A stretch of DNA of 64,000 nt, from assembly GCA_029834535.1 (NCBI GenBank), contig JAQMWT010000342.1, positions 47,064-111,063 on the forward strand, read 5' to 3'. Below are positions 53,376 through 64,000 of this stretch, one piece after another (the stretch's first letter is position 1; the number at the start of each line of letters is the position of its first letter). The notes below the pieces were generated by a model that worked only from the letters and a program-made list of their open reading frames with translations, was not told the DNA's origin and made no database searches. The stretch is from Chrysophaeum taylorii. Lineage: Eukaryota; Sar; Pelagophyceae; Pelagomonadales; Pelagomonadaceae. Made by a program: the position numbers and the translations under genes.

Positions 53376-54757
53376 ACTCGCGGATGATTGATCTCGTGTA
53401 TCGCAGGCGCAACCGCAACGCTCGAGGAGGATGTCGGACACCATGGCCGCGTTGCTATTCTAGCACTCGACGCTTGCTGATGATTCGTGTCGTCGCGCTC
53501 CGCAGGTGTTGCCTCACGTCGCTCGCGTTGTTTATCGTCAACAACTCGCGCAGCGTCTCACAATCATCAGTAGTTTCTAAGATTGCTGCCCATATTCGAC
53601 CATCTTCCAACCACGCAGGGGCTGTGGCGATCGCGAACGTTGATGAGTGTGGCTCGACAACGAACTCTGCGACTTCGACTATGGATATAAGGAGCCTCGA
53701 GTCCCGGACGCGCTACAACGTGGGACCGCAAGCTTCAGAAGTGGACCATACCGGGACTCTTTCGCGGCGAAAAGCGTGTGCTGGAGCGCGGGCCGATCGT
53801 CGAGGTGTTGATCTACGTCGTCGAGAAGATCGTCCTCGACAACAACAACAACCCGCGTCTTGAATGAATCTCGAGATGATGATGATTTTTTGGGCGCGTT
53901 GTTAGTGGTTGTTGTTGTTGCCAGATTCTGTGTCGCTCTATTGCTTCTTTGGCCCTAACTTTTTCGACGTCCACGTAGCTTCTCTCGCGCGGATTCATCC
54001 CGAACGATCCGAGGAGCGTACTCGAGGCCCTGCAGATCATCGTCGCGATCCTCGAGGTTTGCAGCACTAAACAGACACCGACGACGGATCGGTTCGACGA
54101 CCGTACGCCCAAGGACCTTGGGGTAGCAGCAGTATGGCAAGCTTTTCTACTGGCCGGCGTACGGCTTCAGCAACTTTTCCCGCGCCAACGACAGCCTCGC
54201 GGTCTTCCGATTTTATCAAATCGATTTGGCCCGCGCGGCGTCCCGTCTTCCATGCCAACGATCAATATTTGACGCACATCGTCTCTGTTCACAGATCATC
54301 TTCGCTTGCTCGGGCTGCTGCTGCTGCCCGTGTGTTTAAGTGCTGCTCGAGAAACTTCCGTCGTCGTATCTAATTTTTCAACGTTTGCGTAGATATCTCG
54401 AGCTCGTTCGATCCCGCCGTGCGCAACGAGGTCGATCGCGCGCGACTCTTGTGATTCACATACTAGCGGAGTCTTCATCGACAATCAACCCGCGATCGAT
54501 TCATTATTATTCTTCTGCGGGCAAAATCGCTAAGTTTTCTCCAGTTCAGACAACGTCGTGCGCGCGTCATCATCGAGGAGAGGTAAATAAGACTTCAAAA
54601 ACGGTGTCGTGTGTTATATCTTGTGCTACTTCATTCCAGCACACCGCGCAGGAAGCACGAGAAGCAGCACCTCTTGAAGCAGAATGGCGCGGGCGAAGTC
54701 CGACGCAACGGGAGAGTGACGAGGAACGGCATCAATTTATTGGAGCGTCAGCCTCTC
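53376..54757 (+). other. Downstream part of paralogous block 2
   Basis: Continues the similarity to 43800-45030. Contains exon-like pieces with splice-like borders, for example an acceptor before LLSRGFIPNDPRSVLEALQI near 53980-54058. The block is cut at 54758 by a 5'-truncated Helitron-like repeat. No family recognised. Confidence 0.4.
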
Positions 54758-55346
54758 CAAAAAATCGATCGTGTCGTTGTCACCGAGGCTCCTCCAACCT
54801 GTATCGCTTAAGGCCCGCCTACGCCAAACGATCAACAAGAGCCAGGGCGCAGACGCCCCGCGAGGTCGGCGTCCTCTTGCCCACAAGCCCGTCTTCTGTC
54901 ACCACGTCCAGCTGCTCTACGTGGCTCTCTGTCGATCGACATCCCCGACGACTCCACCCTAGCCCACACGTGCTGCGCAATATCGACCGATAAGCCCCCT
55001 CCCGGCGTCTAGACGCACACTATAAGTGAACTTACTGGGGCCACGTGAACTTACTGGGGTTTGAGATTGGGACTAGGTGAATATAGTGACCAGGTGAACT
55101 TACTGGGACCAGGTGAACATACTGGGGTTTTTAGAGTAAAGGGTTTTTAGAGTAAACTCAAAGGTTGGCGGCGCGTGCGGATCAAAGCAGCTTAGATTGG
55201 CGGAGGCGAGAGCGACGAGCTCAAAGGAGTTGGTGTGAGCTAGGTGAACTTACTGACCAGGTGAACTTGTACGAAACTTACTGGGACCAGGTGAACTTAC
55301 TGGGGTTAGAGATTGGGACTAGGTGAACTTACCGGCCTGCACTTGT
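54758..55346 (+). mobile_element. PIF1-helicase-derived Helitron-like repeat, copy v (5' truncated)
   Basis: Starts inside the helicase remnant (tcgatcgtgtcgttgtcacc) and runs through TINKSQGA, LCRS and the minisatellite to GGCCTGCACTTGTT. The 5' half is missing. Confidence 0.8.
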
Positions 55347-55379
55347 TTACTCCTAAACCCTCGCCGTCACGCCGCCCGC

Positions 55380-56733
55380 GCGTGTGCCGACCTCGATTTC
55401 GATCCGGCTTTCATCGCTGGGGGGACCGGTCGCCTGTGCGGTCCTCCTCCGCATGCTCAGCCGCTCTCCAGCCATGGGCGGCACAGTGTGCGGCTTCTGC
55501 GAGCCGCTCGCGCCCTTTTTGCTGGGGCGTAATAACTCCTTCGACGACGACGCAGCCAACATGAGCTCGCGCTTCGCGACCCTTGCGGCGTCCCAACCAA
55601 CGTCCTTGCTGGCCCGCGCCAGGCGGACGCCAGGAGGCCTGACGAGGGCCCATTGGCCGCGCCAGTGCAATGCGCGGGCATTGACACATCAGCCGGAGCC
55701 CCGTACGTGAAGAGGTACAGCGGGTCGCGAAGAGACAACGCGAGGCTCTTCGCGTCGAGCACCTTCAGGCGGACCTTCGTGCTCTCCCTGCGCGTGACGT
55801 CCGCAAGGTGGTGTCCTTCCTATGCGCCGACGACAAGCTAGCTCTCCACCGCCGGGGTGGCTTCCTCGCGATATCTGGCATTCTCGAACAGCGACTTCCC
55901 GCCGGAAGTCGTTGTGGCAACTTCCTCTTCGGGCTGCCGTTGCCGGCCTGCGTACCGCTGTCCGGGGCGTGGCATTCTTGGCGACAGACACCCAGCGGGT
56001 TCTCGACAACCCGTACGGCAACGTCTTGCTCGCGGACAATCGCGCTCGGTCAACCGCAACGGAGCTCGGTCCTGCGTATGCACGACGACTCGGTGCATTA
56101 CGTGTTGAGTGGCCTCGTATGCGCGAAGGGGGCGTCCGATACACGGTCGAGCCCTCGGGCTTGTTGTTCTGGAATTGCGTTGCCCACCCCTCGCCCGACG
56201 TTCTTTCCGTTCTTTCGAGTCCGCGTCGAGGCCCGTTCCTGACTTTTCAATCGCGGAGCCACCGGGAACGACGCCTACTCCGGGTGGTCTCCGCCGAGGG
56301 CAAAAAAAAACGATCGTCTTGGTATCCGACCACTAACGTCGATCGCCGCCGCGAATTATGGCAGCACCCCGAGCCCGGTCGACAAGGAACGGGCCAACGA
56401 CATCAAAAAAATCCGTCGCGCAGCACGCTGCGTACGCCGACAGGAAATGAAATTCTGCGACCCGGCAGCCTCGCGGGGTCCGTTCCGGGACCGCCTCTCG
56501 GAGTTTGGACCCCGAGTGCGTGCGTGCTGGGGTTTGTAGTTGGTAATTTCGCGGAGGGTAGTGACAATCTACGTGGTCTCCTCTACCGCGTTGCCCGTCA
56601 AATTGGCATCAACACTCTCATTCCCGCCTCTACGATGGCGTATCTCCATCACGACGAGCGCGGTTCTCTGGGAGTTAGTTCCCGGGGGCTGCTACTGGAT
56701 GCCCTGCACTGTCGGGGCGTAGCCCCCCGCTGA
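55380..56733 (+). CDS. Hypothetical multi-exon gene
   Basis: Coding-like pieces: 55695-55900 (KRQREALRVEHLQADLRALP followed by ARDVRKVVSFLCADDKLALH), which resembles an F-box-type start (LP...V..FL...D), then AAVAGLRTAVRGVAFLATDT, RVLDNPYGNVLLADNRARS and LGALRVEWPRM (55935-56120), and VGNFAEGSDNLRGLLYRVAR near 56540. Joining needs a frame change near 55905. Family not established. Confidence 0.35.
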
Positions 56734-56739
56734 AAAAAA

Positions 56740-57644
56740 CCATCGTCGTAGGAAAAGAAGATTCAACCCCTTGAGCCCGAGTTTCTTTCTTGCGACTGTC
56801 GAGTTTTGTCGGAGGATACCGCCTCGACAGTACCACACCTTTTTTTTGAATGAAACCTGGAGTCTCAGCTGCGGAAGCCGTGCTGTCGAAACGACCGTGC
56901 ATATATATATATATCGCCAGTCGTCGTTTTGGGTCGGCCGTTAAACCACCTCTTTCCAATACTACTACGAAGCCAGGCTCGCGTAATTCTTATTTACACT
57001 ACTAATCACGCGCAAACTAACTCTGTGTCCTCCACCGAGCTGGTCATGTCTTTCGAGGACAGACGCAAAGACAAAACCTGTTGCTGCACCTGCTATTCCT
57101 CCTACCGGGAAGGAGAGTCATATTGTTGTCGGACGCCGCCAACATGGCCAACGTCGACCTCGTGCTCCGCGTCAGTGGTGCTCAAAAAAATTGGTACCAA
57201 TCACATACGCCTTTGTTGTTGTTGCCGGAGCCGAAGAGAAACAAAAACTACCTGAAGTAAGCGAAGAAAGAGCTGGTGACTCCCGCTGCCTCAAGAATAG
57301 AGCACGCGTCGTCGCGGTCGTCACCCCCAAGCGCAAAGAGAGATGTTCTTCGAGGCATCCAGGAGGTGCACCCGTGCGGCATATCACGAGCGTCTGTCGA
57401 GTCAACAAGATCCAAGCAAGCGGCGGCGGAAGTACTGGTGGTTCACGACCGCCACCAGGGGCGAGAAGAAGGACTTTGTATCAAAACAATTTGTTGAAAT
57501 GCTTGCCACCACCACCACCACCACCACCACCACCACCACCACCAAGCTTTGCCGGGATTGAAAAAAATATATCCGAATGGTAGACTGCGCGCGACTCAAA
57601 GACGCGTGATATGATGACTCGTGATTGACTCACCCGGCGGCGCG
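56740..57644. other. Region without a clear gene; possible exon and (CAC)n
   Basis: A possible plus-strand exon near 57110-57255 ends before GTAAGCG. An AT dinucleotide run lies near 56902-56914 and a (CAC)n microsatellite at about 57498-57543. No family recognised. Confidence 0.4.
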
Positions 57645-59666
57645 CTAGGCGTCTTCTTCTCGACGTCGCGGCCAGAAGAGGAATTTGCCAATCTTGTAGT
57701 TCTTGGCGATGTTTTTGACTTTTTTTGTCACCTCTTCGAGAATATCAACAAGACACCAATACTTGACCTCGACGTGCCGATTGATCAGGTCCTCGTACTC
57801 GGGGGGTATGGTGCACCTCGGCGGCAACGGAGGAAAGTAGAGGAAGACCAAGGTGGCCTTGAAGGTCTCCTTGCCGCGAACAGTCTGCCACTGGCCTTGG
57901 CCGCACATTTCCACGGCGCCGATACCTTCGAGGAGGCGCAGCACCGCTTCCGATTCGAGCTCATTATTCTGCGCGCCGTCGACGTTGAACCATAAAGTCG
58001 GACCGTAAGCAAAGTCGATGAATACCGGAAACTTTCTGCTTGGGCTCACGTACATCAATCCGTCGTTGTCGTGATTTTTAAGCGCTTTCAAAAACCGTTC
58101 GGTCCCTCGATAATTCGTCACCGTGCGTCCAAGTTCGAGAGCGTCTAGAGGACGTCCCGGCTCCCAGTCGGAGGGCAGCACGGAGAGCACGAAGGTGCAG
58201 ACATCATGGCGAAACGTGGGGAAAAAAAGAGTCGAGGAATGATTCGTGGGCGCTGGAGCTCCTCGACGACAAATGGGTGGATTGAGAGCCGGGCAAGCTC
58301 GCATCGACTCGATGACATAGATCGTGTGCCTGTCCCGCCACGTCGGCGTCGTCAAAGCGCCGCCGCCAGGGGTCGGAGCGATGGTGAAGCAAACCGACGA
58401 GATTTCTTTTTTCGCATAAAAACCCAGTACGTCGGCGACAGAATTCTCGCTCGTGCAATGATGCTCCCCAACGGTTCTTTCGGCGACAGCCTTGATACTT
58501 TGGGCGCGTCCGAGGAAAGCGTCTTCGCTGAACACGTACCGAGGCGCGCAGCCCACCAGCAGCGCCCGCTGCAAGATTTCTTTTTTCTTGCTTTCGAGCG
58601 AGTCGAACGTCTTTCCGGGGGCCGTATTCGCGGTCCAGAGCGTCGGTATCATGGCGCACAACTCCTCCTTGGTCGGCGGTCCGGTGAAGAGGACGATCTT
58701 GTCCTTGTTCGCATTCTTGTAATGCTGCTCCTCGTCGGTCGGAGCGAATTTTATGGTGCGGCACCTGGCCATGTCCTCGTAGTGTCCATTTTTGGGCGGG
58801 TCTATGAGTACGAACGCCTCGGGGTCTCTCGAGACGTTCGTATGGCGCCACGTCCACGCGTCCTGCCGCGTCCACACTTCGTATTTGCCCTCGTTGTTGG
58901 GTCTGAAGAGGATGATCTCGGACTCCTTGAATCCAACGCGCATCACGGTCTTATTTGCCGCTAGCAGCTCTTGCATGGCAAAAAACATCGAGCCGCGCGT
59001 CTTTCCGGTGCCAGGGTCGCCAACGACGATGACGTTCCTGCGGTTGTTGGTGGCTTCGATCGCGTGCCGCGCCACCGAGCGCTGCTCGATTCGAGTGATC
59101 ACGGCCTTATTCTTTGAATCCTGCGAGTCGTTGTCGATCGCGATCGACGGTTCTTGCACCAGCACGCCGTGCCCGGCGTGTTGCACTTTCTCGTGTAACC
59201 CCTCCGCATCCCAATTGTCCTCCAGCGCGCAGCATGTCTGGCGCAACTCGACGACCTCGGCGGCGAACTGGTCGAGGTCGTCGCGGCGATTCCACCAGGT
59301 TGAAGGATCTCGCCTGCGGTGAGGTTGTTGCTTCTCTCGAACCGCGAGACACAACAACAACAACAACAACAACAACAAGTCGTTTTGATGGCGCGCCAAA
59401 TTCTATCGAGAACCGTGCCGAGTATTTCAACCACACACTCACAGCGCAAGCATCAGCGCCTCTGCTTCAGCGCGGAGCCCAGCGATGACCTTCGAGACCC
59501 GCTCGCACCTCGCAGCGTAGAAATCTTTGTCAACGGGATCATCGGTTGCTGCCTTGAACTTGGCTGTCCACTCCTCGCGCTTCTGCTCCTTCTCAGCGAT
59601 CTCCCTCCGCACAATCTCGAGCTCGGAAGAAACTCTCGTACTATCGTCGTGCGACCTCTTGGACAT
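57645..59666 (-). CDS. P-loop NTPase resembling CRN/RHS-type proteins, two exons
   Basis: Exon 1 is 59666-59443 (MSKRSHDDSTRVSSE, then a charged helix), intron 59442-59314 (129 bp, GTGAGT...CCGCAG), exon 2 59313-57645; the join keeps the frame and gives 630 residues. The intron contains the (CAA)n run, which otherwise reads as a false poly-Leu N-terminus. Near residue 150-160 VVGDPGTGKTRGS is a Walker A motif; AFVLIDPPKN about 65 residues later is Walker B-like, and VLFTGPPTKEE may be a sensor segment. This layout (helical N-terminus, ATPase, long C-terminal region) resembles trypanosome RHS and Crinkler-type NTPases seen in many protists. The assignment to that family is by pattern only. Confidence 0.72.
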
Positions 59667-59746
59667 TTTTCGGGGGGCGCGTCTCTCTCGAGCATCATCC
59701 CAAATGACTCAACGGACTTGAGGATTTTTATCTTCCTTCCTCCTTA

Positions 59747-60982
59747 CTACTAATCGACAGATGTTTGTCTGTCTGTCTTTAAATGTCGACTGCTAAGAGG
59801 GGGGTGCGTGTGGGGAGCATGAAGGATGTGGGTGGGTTTGTGGGGTATGAGGGATGTGCCTGACGGGCGGAGATAAGTTTGTCTGTCTGTCTTTAAATGT
59901 CGACTGCTAAGAGGGGTCTGTCCTAACTACTAATCGACAGCTAAGAGGGGGGTGTGTGTGGGGAGCATGAAGGATGTGGGTGGGTTTGTGGGGTATGAGG
60001 GTGTCCCTCGATTTAGGGTAAGGATCAGGTAGGCCCGCGAGCCAGGCAGGCATTGATCCTCCAAGCCGCCTACGGCGACCTCGCAGACTGTTTCCACGAC
60101 CCGCGGCGGCTCTTTCAGCGCGCCATTCTCACGCCCCGTCGAAACGATGTTGTCGATGCTGACAACGCGCGCATGACCGCGGCCTTTTTTTCCCGGAGAC
60201 GAGGCGTCGGAGTTCTTTTCGGCCGACTAGGTTGGGTCGGAAGACGACGCCTCGCTCTCAAGAGTCGAGTTTTGAACTCCCTGACAACCAACGGAATGCT
60301 GACTTTGATCGCGAGCTTAAAGTCTTCGCAACCTCGACCCGTCGCACGGCCACTGCAACGGTACCAGATACATGATCGATCGTGTCGTTGTCACCGAGGC
60401 TCCTCCAACCTGTATCCCTTAAGGCCCGCCGACGCCAAACGATCACCGAGAGCCAGGGCCAGACGCCCCGCGAGGTCGGCGTCCTCTTGGCGAAGCCCGT
60501 CTTCTGCCACGTCCAGCTCGACGTGGCTCTCTGTCGATCGGTAACCCCGAGGATATCCTCTTCTTGGTCGACGACTCCACCCTACTCCACACGTGCTCCG
60601 CAATACCGATAAGCCCCCTCCCGGCGTCTACGCACGCAATGTAGGTGAACTTACTGGGACCAGGTGAACTTACTGGGGTTTGAGATTGGGACTAGGTGAA
60701 TATAGTGACCAGGTGAACTTATTGGGATTAGGTGAACTTACTGGGGGTTTTAGAGTAAACTCAAAGGTCAGCGGCGTGTGCGGATCAAAGCAGCTTAGAT
60801 TGGCGGAGGCGAGAGCGACGAGCTCGAAGGAGTGGGTGTGAGCACGAGTGGGTTTGCGCCGAACTTACTGGGGTTAGAGATTTGGACTAGGTGAGCTTAA
60901 TGACCAGGTGATCTTACTGGGACCAGGTGAACTTGCTGGGGTTAAAGATTGGGACTAGGTGAACTTATTGGCCAGCACTTGT
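59747..60982 (+). mobile_element. PIF1-helicase-derived Helitron-like repeat, copy vi (most complete)
   Basis: 1236 bp. It starts CTACTAATCGACAGATG, has G-rich blocks with ctttaaatgtcgactgct, gggtaaggatcagg at 60015, the helicase remnant (RAILTPRRNDVVDADNARM at about 60117-60173, NSLTTNGM, CNGTRYM, SQGQT, PVFCHVQLDVALCRS at 60496-60540) and the 3' minisatellite, ending GGCCAGCACTTGT. Flanks are CCTTA and CTTTA. PIF1-type helicases unwind DNA; Helitrons carry one fused to a Rep nuclease, which is absent here. Confidence 0.85.
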
Positions 60983-60987
60983 CTTTA

Positions 60988-61150
60988 CTACTAATTGGCA
61001 GGTGTTTGTTTGTTTGTTTGTTTGTTTGTCTTTAAAGGTCGACTGCTAAGAGGGGGGTGTGTGTGTGGTGCATGAAGGATGTGGGTGGTTTTGTGGGGTA
61101 GGAGGGATGTGCCTGACGGGCGGAGATAAGTATGCGGGACCTAGTCGGGG
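60988..61150 (+). repeat. 5'-end fragment of a Helitron-like repeat
   Basis: CTACTAATTGGCAGGTG, (gttt)n, ctttaaaggtcgactgct and gcgggacctag, directly after copy vi with only CTTTA between. Confidence 0.75.
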
Positions 61151-61174
61151 TCATCGCCGAGTCGTGGGGCAGGC

Positions 61175-62345
61175 GAAGAGAGTGTGGCGGTTACTACAGC
61201 TTTATGTAGCGAGAAGTGTATGGTCCAAATAGGCTAGCCCGGAGAAGCCGCCCATACACACTTTTATACCGCTATAGAGAGGACGGGCCCCGCCCGGAGG
61301 TCGTACGCATGCTGCCGCCGGACGTATGTGCGACGAAGGGTGACGTCCTGCTGGGATCGGGCGGCCTGGGCGGGGCTCCCCGAGGCGGCGACATGGGTGA
61401 GGGCGGTGAGGGCACAGCGAGCCCGGCCTAATGCGCTGGCGATCCCCCACTCACGGTAGATGCGGCGAGTTTGGGCCGCCTTTGCCTCTGTGAAGTTGGC
61501 GCAGCCGCTTGCCACCCAGGTTCGCGCAGCGATGCGCTCTGCGCATGTTTGGGCGAGGGCGTGGCACGCCGCGCTGGCCTCACCGAAGGCACCAAAGACG
61601 AGGCCGGCGACGGTCCCGTAGCTACGTAGCCGCTGTTCGACAGGGCCCAAGAAGCCAGGCGGTGGTGCTGTACCCGGCTGGGGGATGATGGCGTCGATGC
61701 CGCGGGCGTGAGCGAGGTATTCGGAGTGGACTTGCGCTGCGCGCCGATCGACAGGCGACGGGTGGGAGGGATGGAGGGCGTGGGCGGTGTATAACGAACC
61801 CTAAGCGAGGGTTTTGGTGTCGTAGAGTTGCTCCTTGTTGTCGAGCGTGGTGAGGATGTCTGGGACGACTTGACGTCGGGCGAGATTGCCTCGGTACCGG
61901 CCGTAGAGGCGCGTGCGAATGGTAGGGGCGACGACGTCAGCAAAAATGCCGAAAACCTCGGACAGGGCTGGGATGCCGGCCGCTTCGGTGGTGGAGAGGA
62001 CGCACTCGAGCTGGCCGTCATGCCAGGTGGTCCGCGCTCCTCCGCGGTTGACAAGGTTGGCCTGCGTGATAAGCACCTTGCCGTGAGCGTCGAGAACGAC
62101 GTCAGTGCCCAGAATGCGAGTGCCCACGAGGCCCAAACAAGCTGGAGAGGGGTAGCCAAAGTACTGGGCACACATCTCAGCCCAGCAGCGGTTGGGGATT
62201 TGAAGGCCAGAGCTGGGCCACGAGCTGATGAACGTGGTCGAGAAGCGATCCCATGAGGACGCCGCTACTCGAAGTGCTTCGGTGATGGGAAGGGTGGCCG
62301 CAAGGCGCTGGAGTGCAGCTGTCTCGCGCTGGGAGGTTAGAGCAC
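61175..62345 (-). pseudogene. LINE C-terminal region with PD-(D/E)XK-like nuclease
   Basis: Minus-strand relative of 46870-47470 and its missing 3' part. It reads RILGTDVVLDAHGKVLITQ, VFGIFADVVAPTIR, VVPDILTTLDNKEQLYDTKT (the PD...DxK core at about 61880-61810), then in shifted frames YGTVAGLVFGAFGEASAACH and EWGIASALGRARCALTALT to the end. No RT part is present; the upstream end meets a Helitron-like fragment at 62346. Confidence 0.6.
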
Positions 62346-62407
62346 GCAGGTGTTTTGTTTGTCTTTAAAGGTCGACTGCTAAGAGGGGGGTGTGTGGGTG
62401 GTGCATG
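62346..62407 (+). repeat. 5'-end fragment of a Helitron-like repeat
   Basis: Contains gtttgtctttaaaggtcgac tgctaagagg; it lies between the LINE fragment and the copia C LTR. Confidence 0.7.
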
Positions 62408-62809
62408 TGGAGAGATTTGACCCTCTCCGGGTACATGGTAGAGACTGCGTGCAGTCTTAGGTGCGTACATACCATTCCGCTTGCCACATGCTACTACACA
62501 AGGTAGGGCATTAAGTCCTAACTCCTTAAGGACATTAGGTCCCATGGAAGCGTTTACACTGACAACGAGGAACGAAGCCTCTGTTAATTAAACAGACAAC
62601 CCCGTACCTGACGGTACGCACCTGGAGGCCTACTCTATGTTGGAAAAGAGCTTCAGACTGGGTTCTTCATAGTCATGAAAGATAAAAGGGTGGAAGGGTA
62701 AGGGCAAAGGAAGAAAGAGGGAGAGCCGTATTACGGAGAGAAAATCCTCGTGTAGAGATAGGTGTGAAAATGTTCCAGTGTCGCACACATAATAGTGTAG
62801 CTCTCTGGA
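62408..62809 (-). repeat. 3' LTR of copia C
   Basis: 402 bp, close to the copia A LTRs, beginning TGGAGAGATTTGACC and ending TAGCTCTCTGGA, followed by the polypurine tract (62810-62818). Confidence 0.9.
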
Positions 62810-62884
62810 CCCCCTCAACGTGTGGAAACGGTTTATGCATTTCAGGCGTTCTTGAGGCGGAACTTGTGCAATATACATGAAAAC

Positions 62885-63050
62885 CAGTCACATCGTGGTC
62901 TCCTCGTCGCATGGCGACAAGCTTTATGGTCACTCTCCGCAGACCGACCTTTCGGCGCTCCTCGTCTACAGGCCCGTGATTCCGGACTGGCTCCTGTCGG
63001 TCCGGCCTGGCTCCCATGCTCGGGAGAGGTCTGAAGTTAGTTTAGTTAGT
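62885..63050 (+). mobile_element. 5'-truncated SINE copy with 13-bp TSD
   Basis: About 166 bp of the SINE 3' half ending in TTAG repeats, flanked by TATACATGAAAAC (62872-62884 and 63051-63063). Copia A has the empty site at about 10970. Confidence 0.9.
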
Positions 63051-63099
63051 TATACATGAAAACAGTGGACAATGGAACAAACAACAACAGAACAATTAA

Positions 63100-63945
63100 T
63101 TATGATGTCGAACGTGTTGTAATGTTACGCAAAGAAGCTGTATCAGTATCCACATCAGATGTATGGTCCAATTCATCTTCGCTATTATCATCCAGTTCCT
63201 TTAACTCCGGAGAAGATGAACTATGAACATCAGATGGTGGGTCGTTAGTAGTGTTTGTATGTTGCGTAGTCATTGCATCACTCAAGGTAACCAAGGGTGA
63301 TATGACAGATGAAAGGAAAGACATAGCAGAGTCGGGTGTAAGAGCGTGTAGATCCAATGCAGGAATGACACGATCATTTGCATCAGACATAGCTGCATGG
63401 AGATGATGAGCTGCTGCGTCGATTTGAACTTGCTGAGCCTCATTATACGTATCTGGAGGGAGCTGTCCAATAGATGAGATAAGTGACCGAGAAATGATAT
63501 GGACAAATACAGCAGAGGACGGGATTATGATGTCCTGATGCATCTGAAGACTTGACAAGATGTTGTCTAATAGAGACACATGCTTGATGTTCTCAATCAC
63601 CTGGGTGTTTAAATTTTCGTAAGTCTCTTGCATCTGTGTGAGAGATGTTAATGCAAGCGATAGTTGTTGATCTTGCGCCATCAATTGCTGTTCGATATTA
63701 GTGAGACGCAAGGATAAAGACCGAACCTCTTCTTTTAATTGATGTAAAGATTCAGTCATATTATCGTTAGTTTTATCTAGCGTGGGTTCAGCGGAGGGAT
63801 TGTCGATCGGCGCTGGTGAAACATCTTCAGAAGAAGTATCATCTGAAAAGACATCACTTATGTCCGAAGGGTAGCCAACCTGGATTAGCACATTTTTAAA
63901 GGCAGCTTGCTGTACAGGTGATAGTTGACGAAAATAATTAAGCAT
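63100..63945 (-). CDS. Extra 3' ORF of copia C (partial in its N-terminal part)
   Basis: 281 residues shown; the frame comes in from beyond the window. Closely similar to the C-terminal half of the copia A 3' ORF, but without the SINE, so it gives the intact reading: acidic Pro-rich linker, coiled-coil heptads, a helical region and the acidic tail ending NITTRSTS. Its preservation in two copies argues that the ORF is a functional part of the family. Confidence 0.8.
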   Translation of the reverse strand: MLNYFRQLSPVQQAAFKNVLIQVGYPSDISDVFSDDTSSEDVSPAPIDNPSAEPTLDKTNDNMTESLHQLKEEVRSLSLRLTNIEQQLMAQDQQLSLALTSLTQMQETYENLNTQVIENIKHVSLLDNILSSLQMHQDIIIPSSAVFVHIISRSLISSIGQLPPDTYNEAQQVQIDAAAHHLHAAMSDANDRVIPALDLHALTPDSAMSFLSSVISPLVTLSDAMTTQHTNTTNDPPSDVHSSSSPELKELDDNSEDELDHTSDVDTDTASLRNITTRSTS

Positions 63946-64000
63946 TGGCGGTAACGTCTCCGAGGAGATTGCGTTAAATTGGTGGGAAACATCATCAACG

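Larger units (their letters stand above)
62408..64000 (-). mobile_element. Copia C, 3' part, running off the window
   Basis: LTR, polypurine tract and 3' ORF in the same order as copia A. The rest of the element should lie beyond 64000. Confidence 0.88.

Noticed and set aside
59107-59449. Poly-Leu N-terminus of the NTPase as a signal peptide
   Set aside because: It is encoded by the (CAA)n run and lies within an intron with good borders that keeps the frame when removed.
60653-60980. Minisatellite AGTAAGTTCACC as an independent satellite
   Set aside because: It always forms the 3' part of the PIF1-derived repeat in this window.

Overview
This window is eukaryotic nuclear DNA. It shows GT-AG introns, an octotricopeptide-repeat/RAP organelle-RNA protein, ankyrin, DHHC, KIX-like and Myb/SANT-like genes, and a very dense layering of eukaryotic transposons. 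The host background is GC-rich with many GC-rich tandem repeats, whereas the large retrotransposon is clearly AT-richer. The mix suggests a unicellular alga or related protist; the species cannot be fixed from the sequence alone. Many genes switch reading frame between recognisable segments, so either pseudogenes or uncorrected indels (often beside homopolymers) are common.

Layout. 879-6008: one long OPR/RAP gene with about 34 repeats of 37 residues, including a 666-bp higher-order repeat. 6108-8838: a hAT DNA transposon with a perfect 8-bp target duplication. 10493-24223: a 13.7-kb Ty1/copia retrotransposon on the minus strand with two 411-bp LTRs, a primer-binding site matching the anticodon arm of initiator tRNA-Met, gag-protease, a complete set of C5-cytosine DNA methyltransferase motifs placed between protease and integrase, integrase, RT/RNase H, and an extra 3' ORF of unknown function. 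It is interrupted by two SINE-like insertions and one PIF1-helicase-derived (Helitron-like) repeat. 25090-27560: a truncated copia 5' end cut by Helitron-like repeats. 27782-36630: host-like genes (KIX-like coiled-coil protein, several hypothetical blocks, a frame-broken ankyrin gene). 36660-39545: a second copia relic with a Helitron-like repeat inside it. 39905-41010: Harbinger-like transposase remnant with a divergent partner ORF. 41700-57000: DUF4116-like ORF, two paralogous blocks (about 43.3-45.0 and 51.7-54.7 kb), a frame-broken LINE-type reverse transcriptase with a PD-(D/E)XK-like nuclease, a DHHC-family protein with a DHTC core, and poorly resolved multi-exon genes. 57645-59666: an intron-containing P-loop NTPase resembling CRN/RHS-type proteins. 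59747-64000: more Helitron-like repeats, a LINE nuclease fragment, and the 3' LTR and 3' ORF of a third copia copy running off the end.

The most interesting system is the copia element. It carries its own C5 DNA methyltransferase (motifs I, IV, VI, VIII, IX and X all recognisable) inside its polyprotein region. It also has a recurring peptide PxDAxQRG at the Gag/protease and integrase/RT junctions that may be a processing site, and a conserved 3' ORF. Capture of methyltransferases by retrotransposons has, as I recall, been reported in dinoflagellates and charophytes; whether this lineage is known cannot be judged here.
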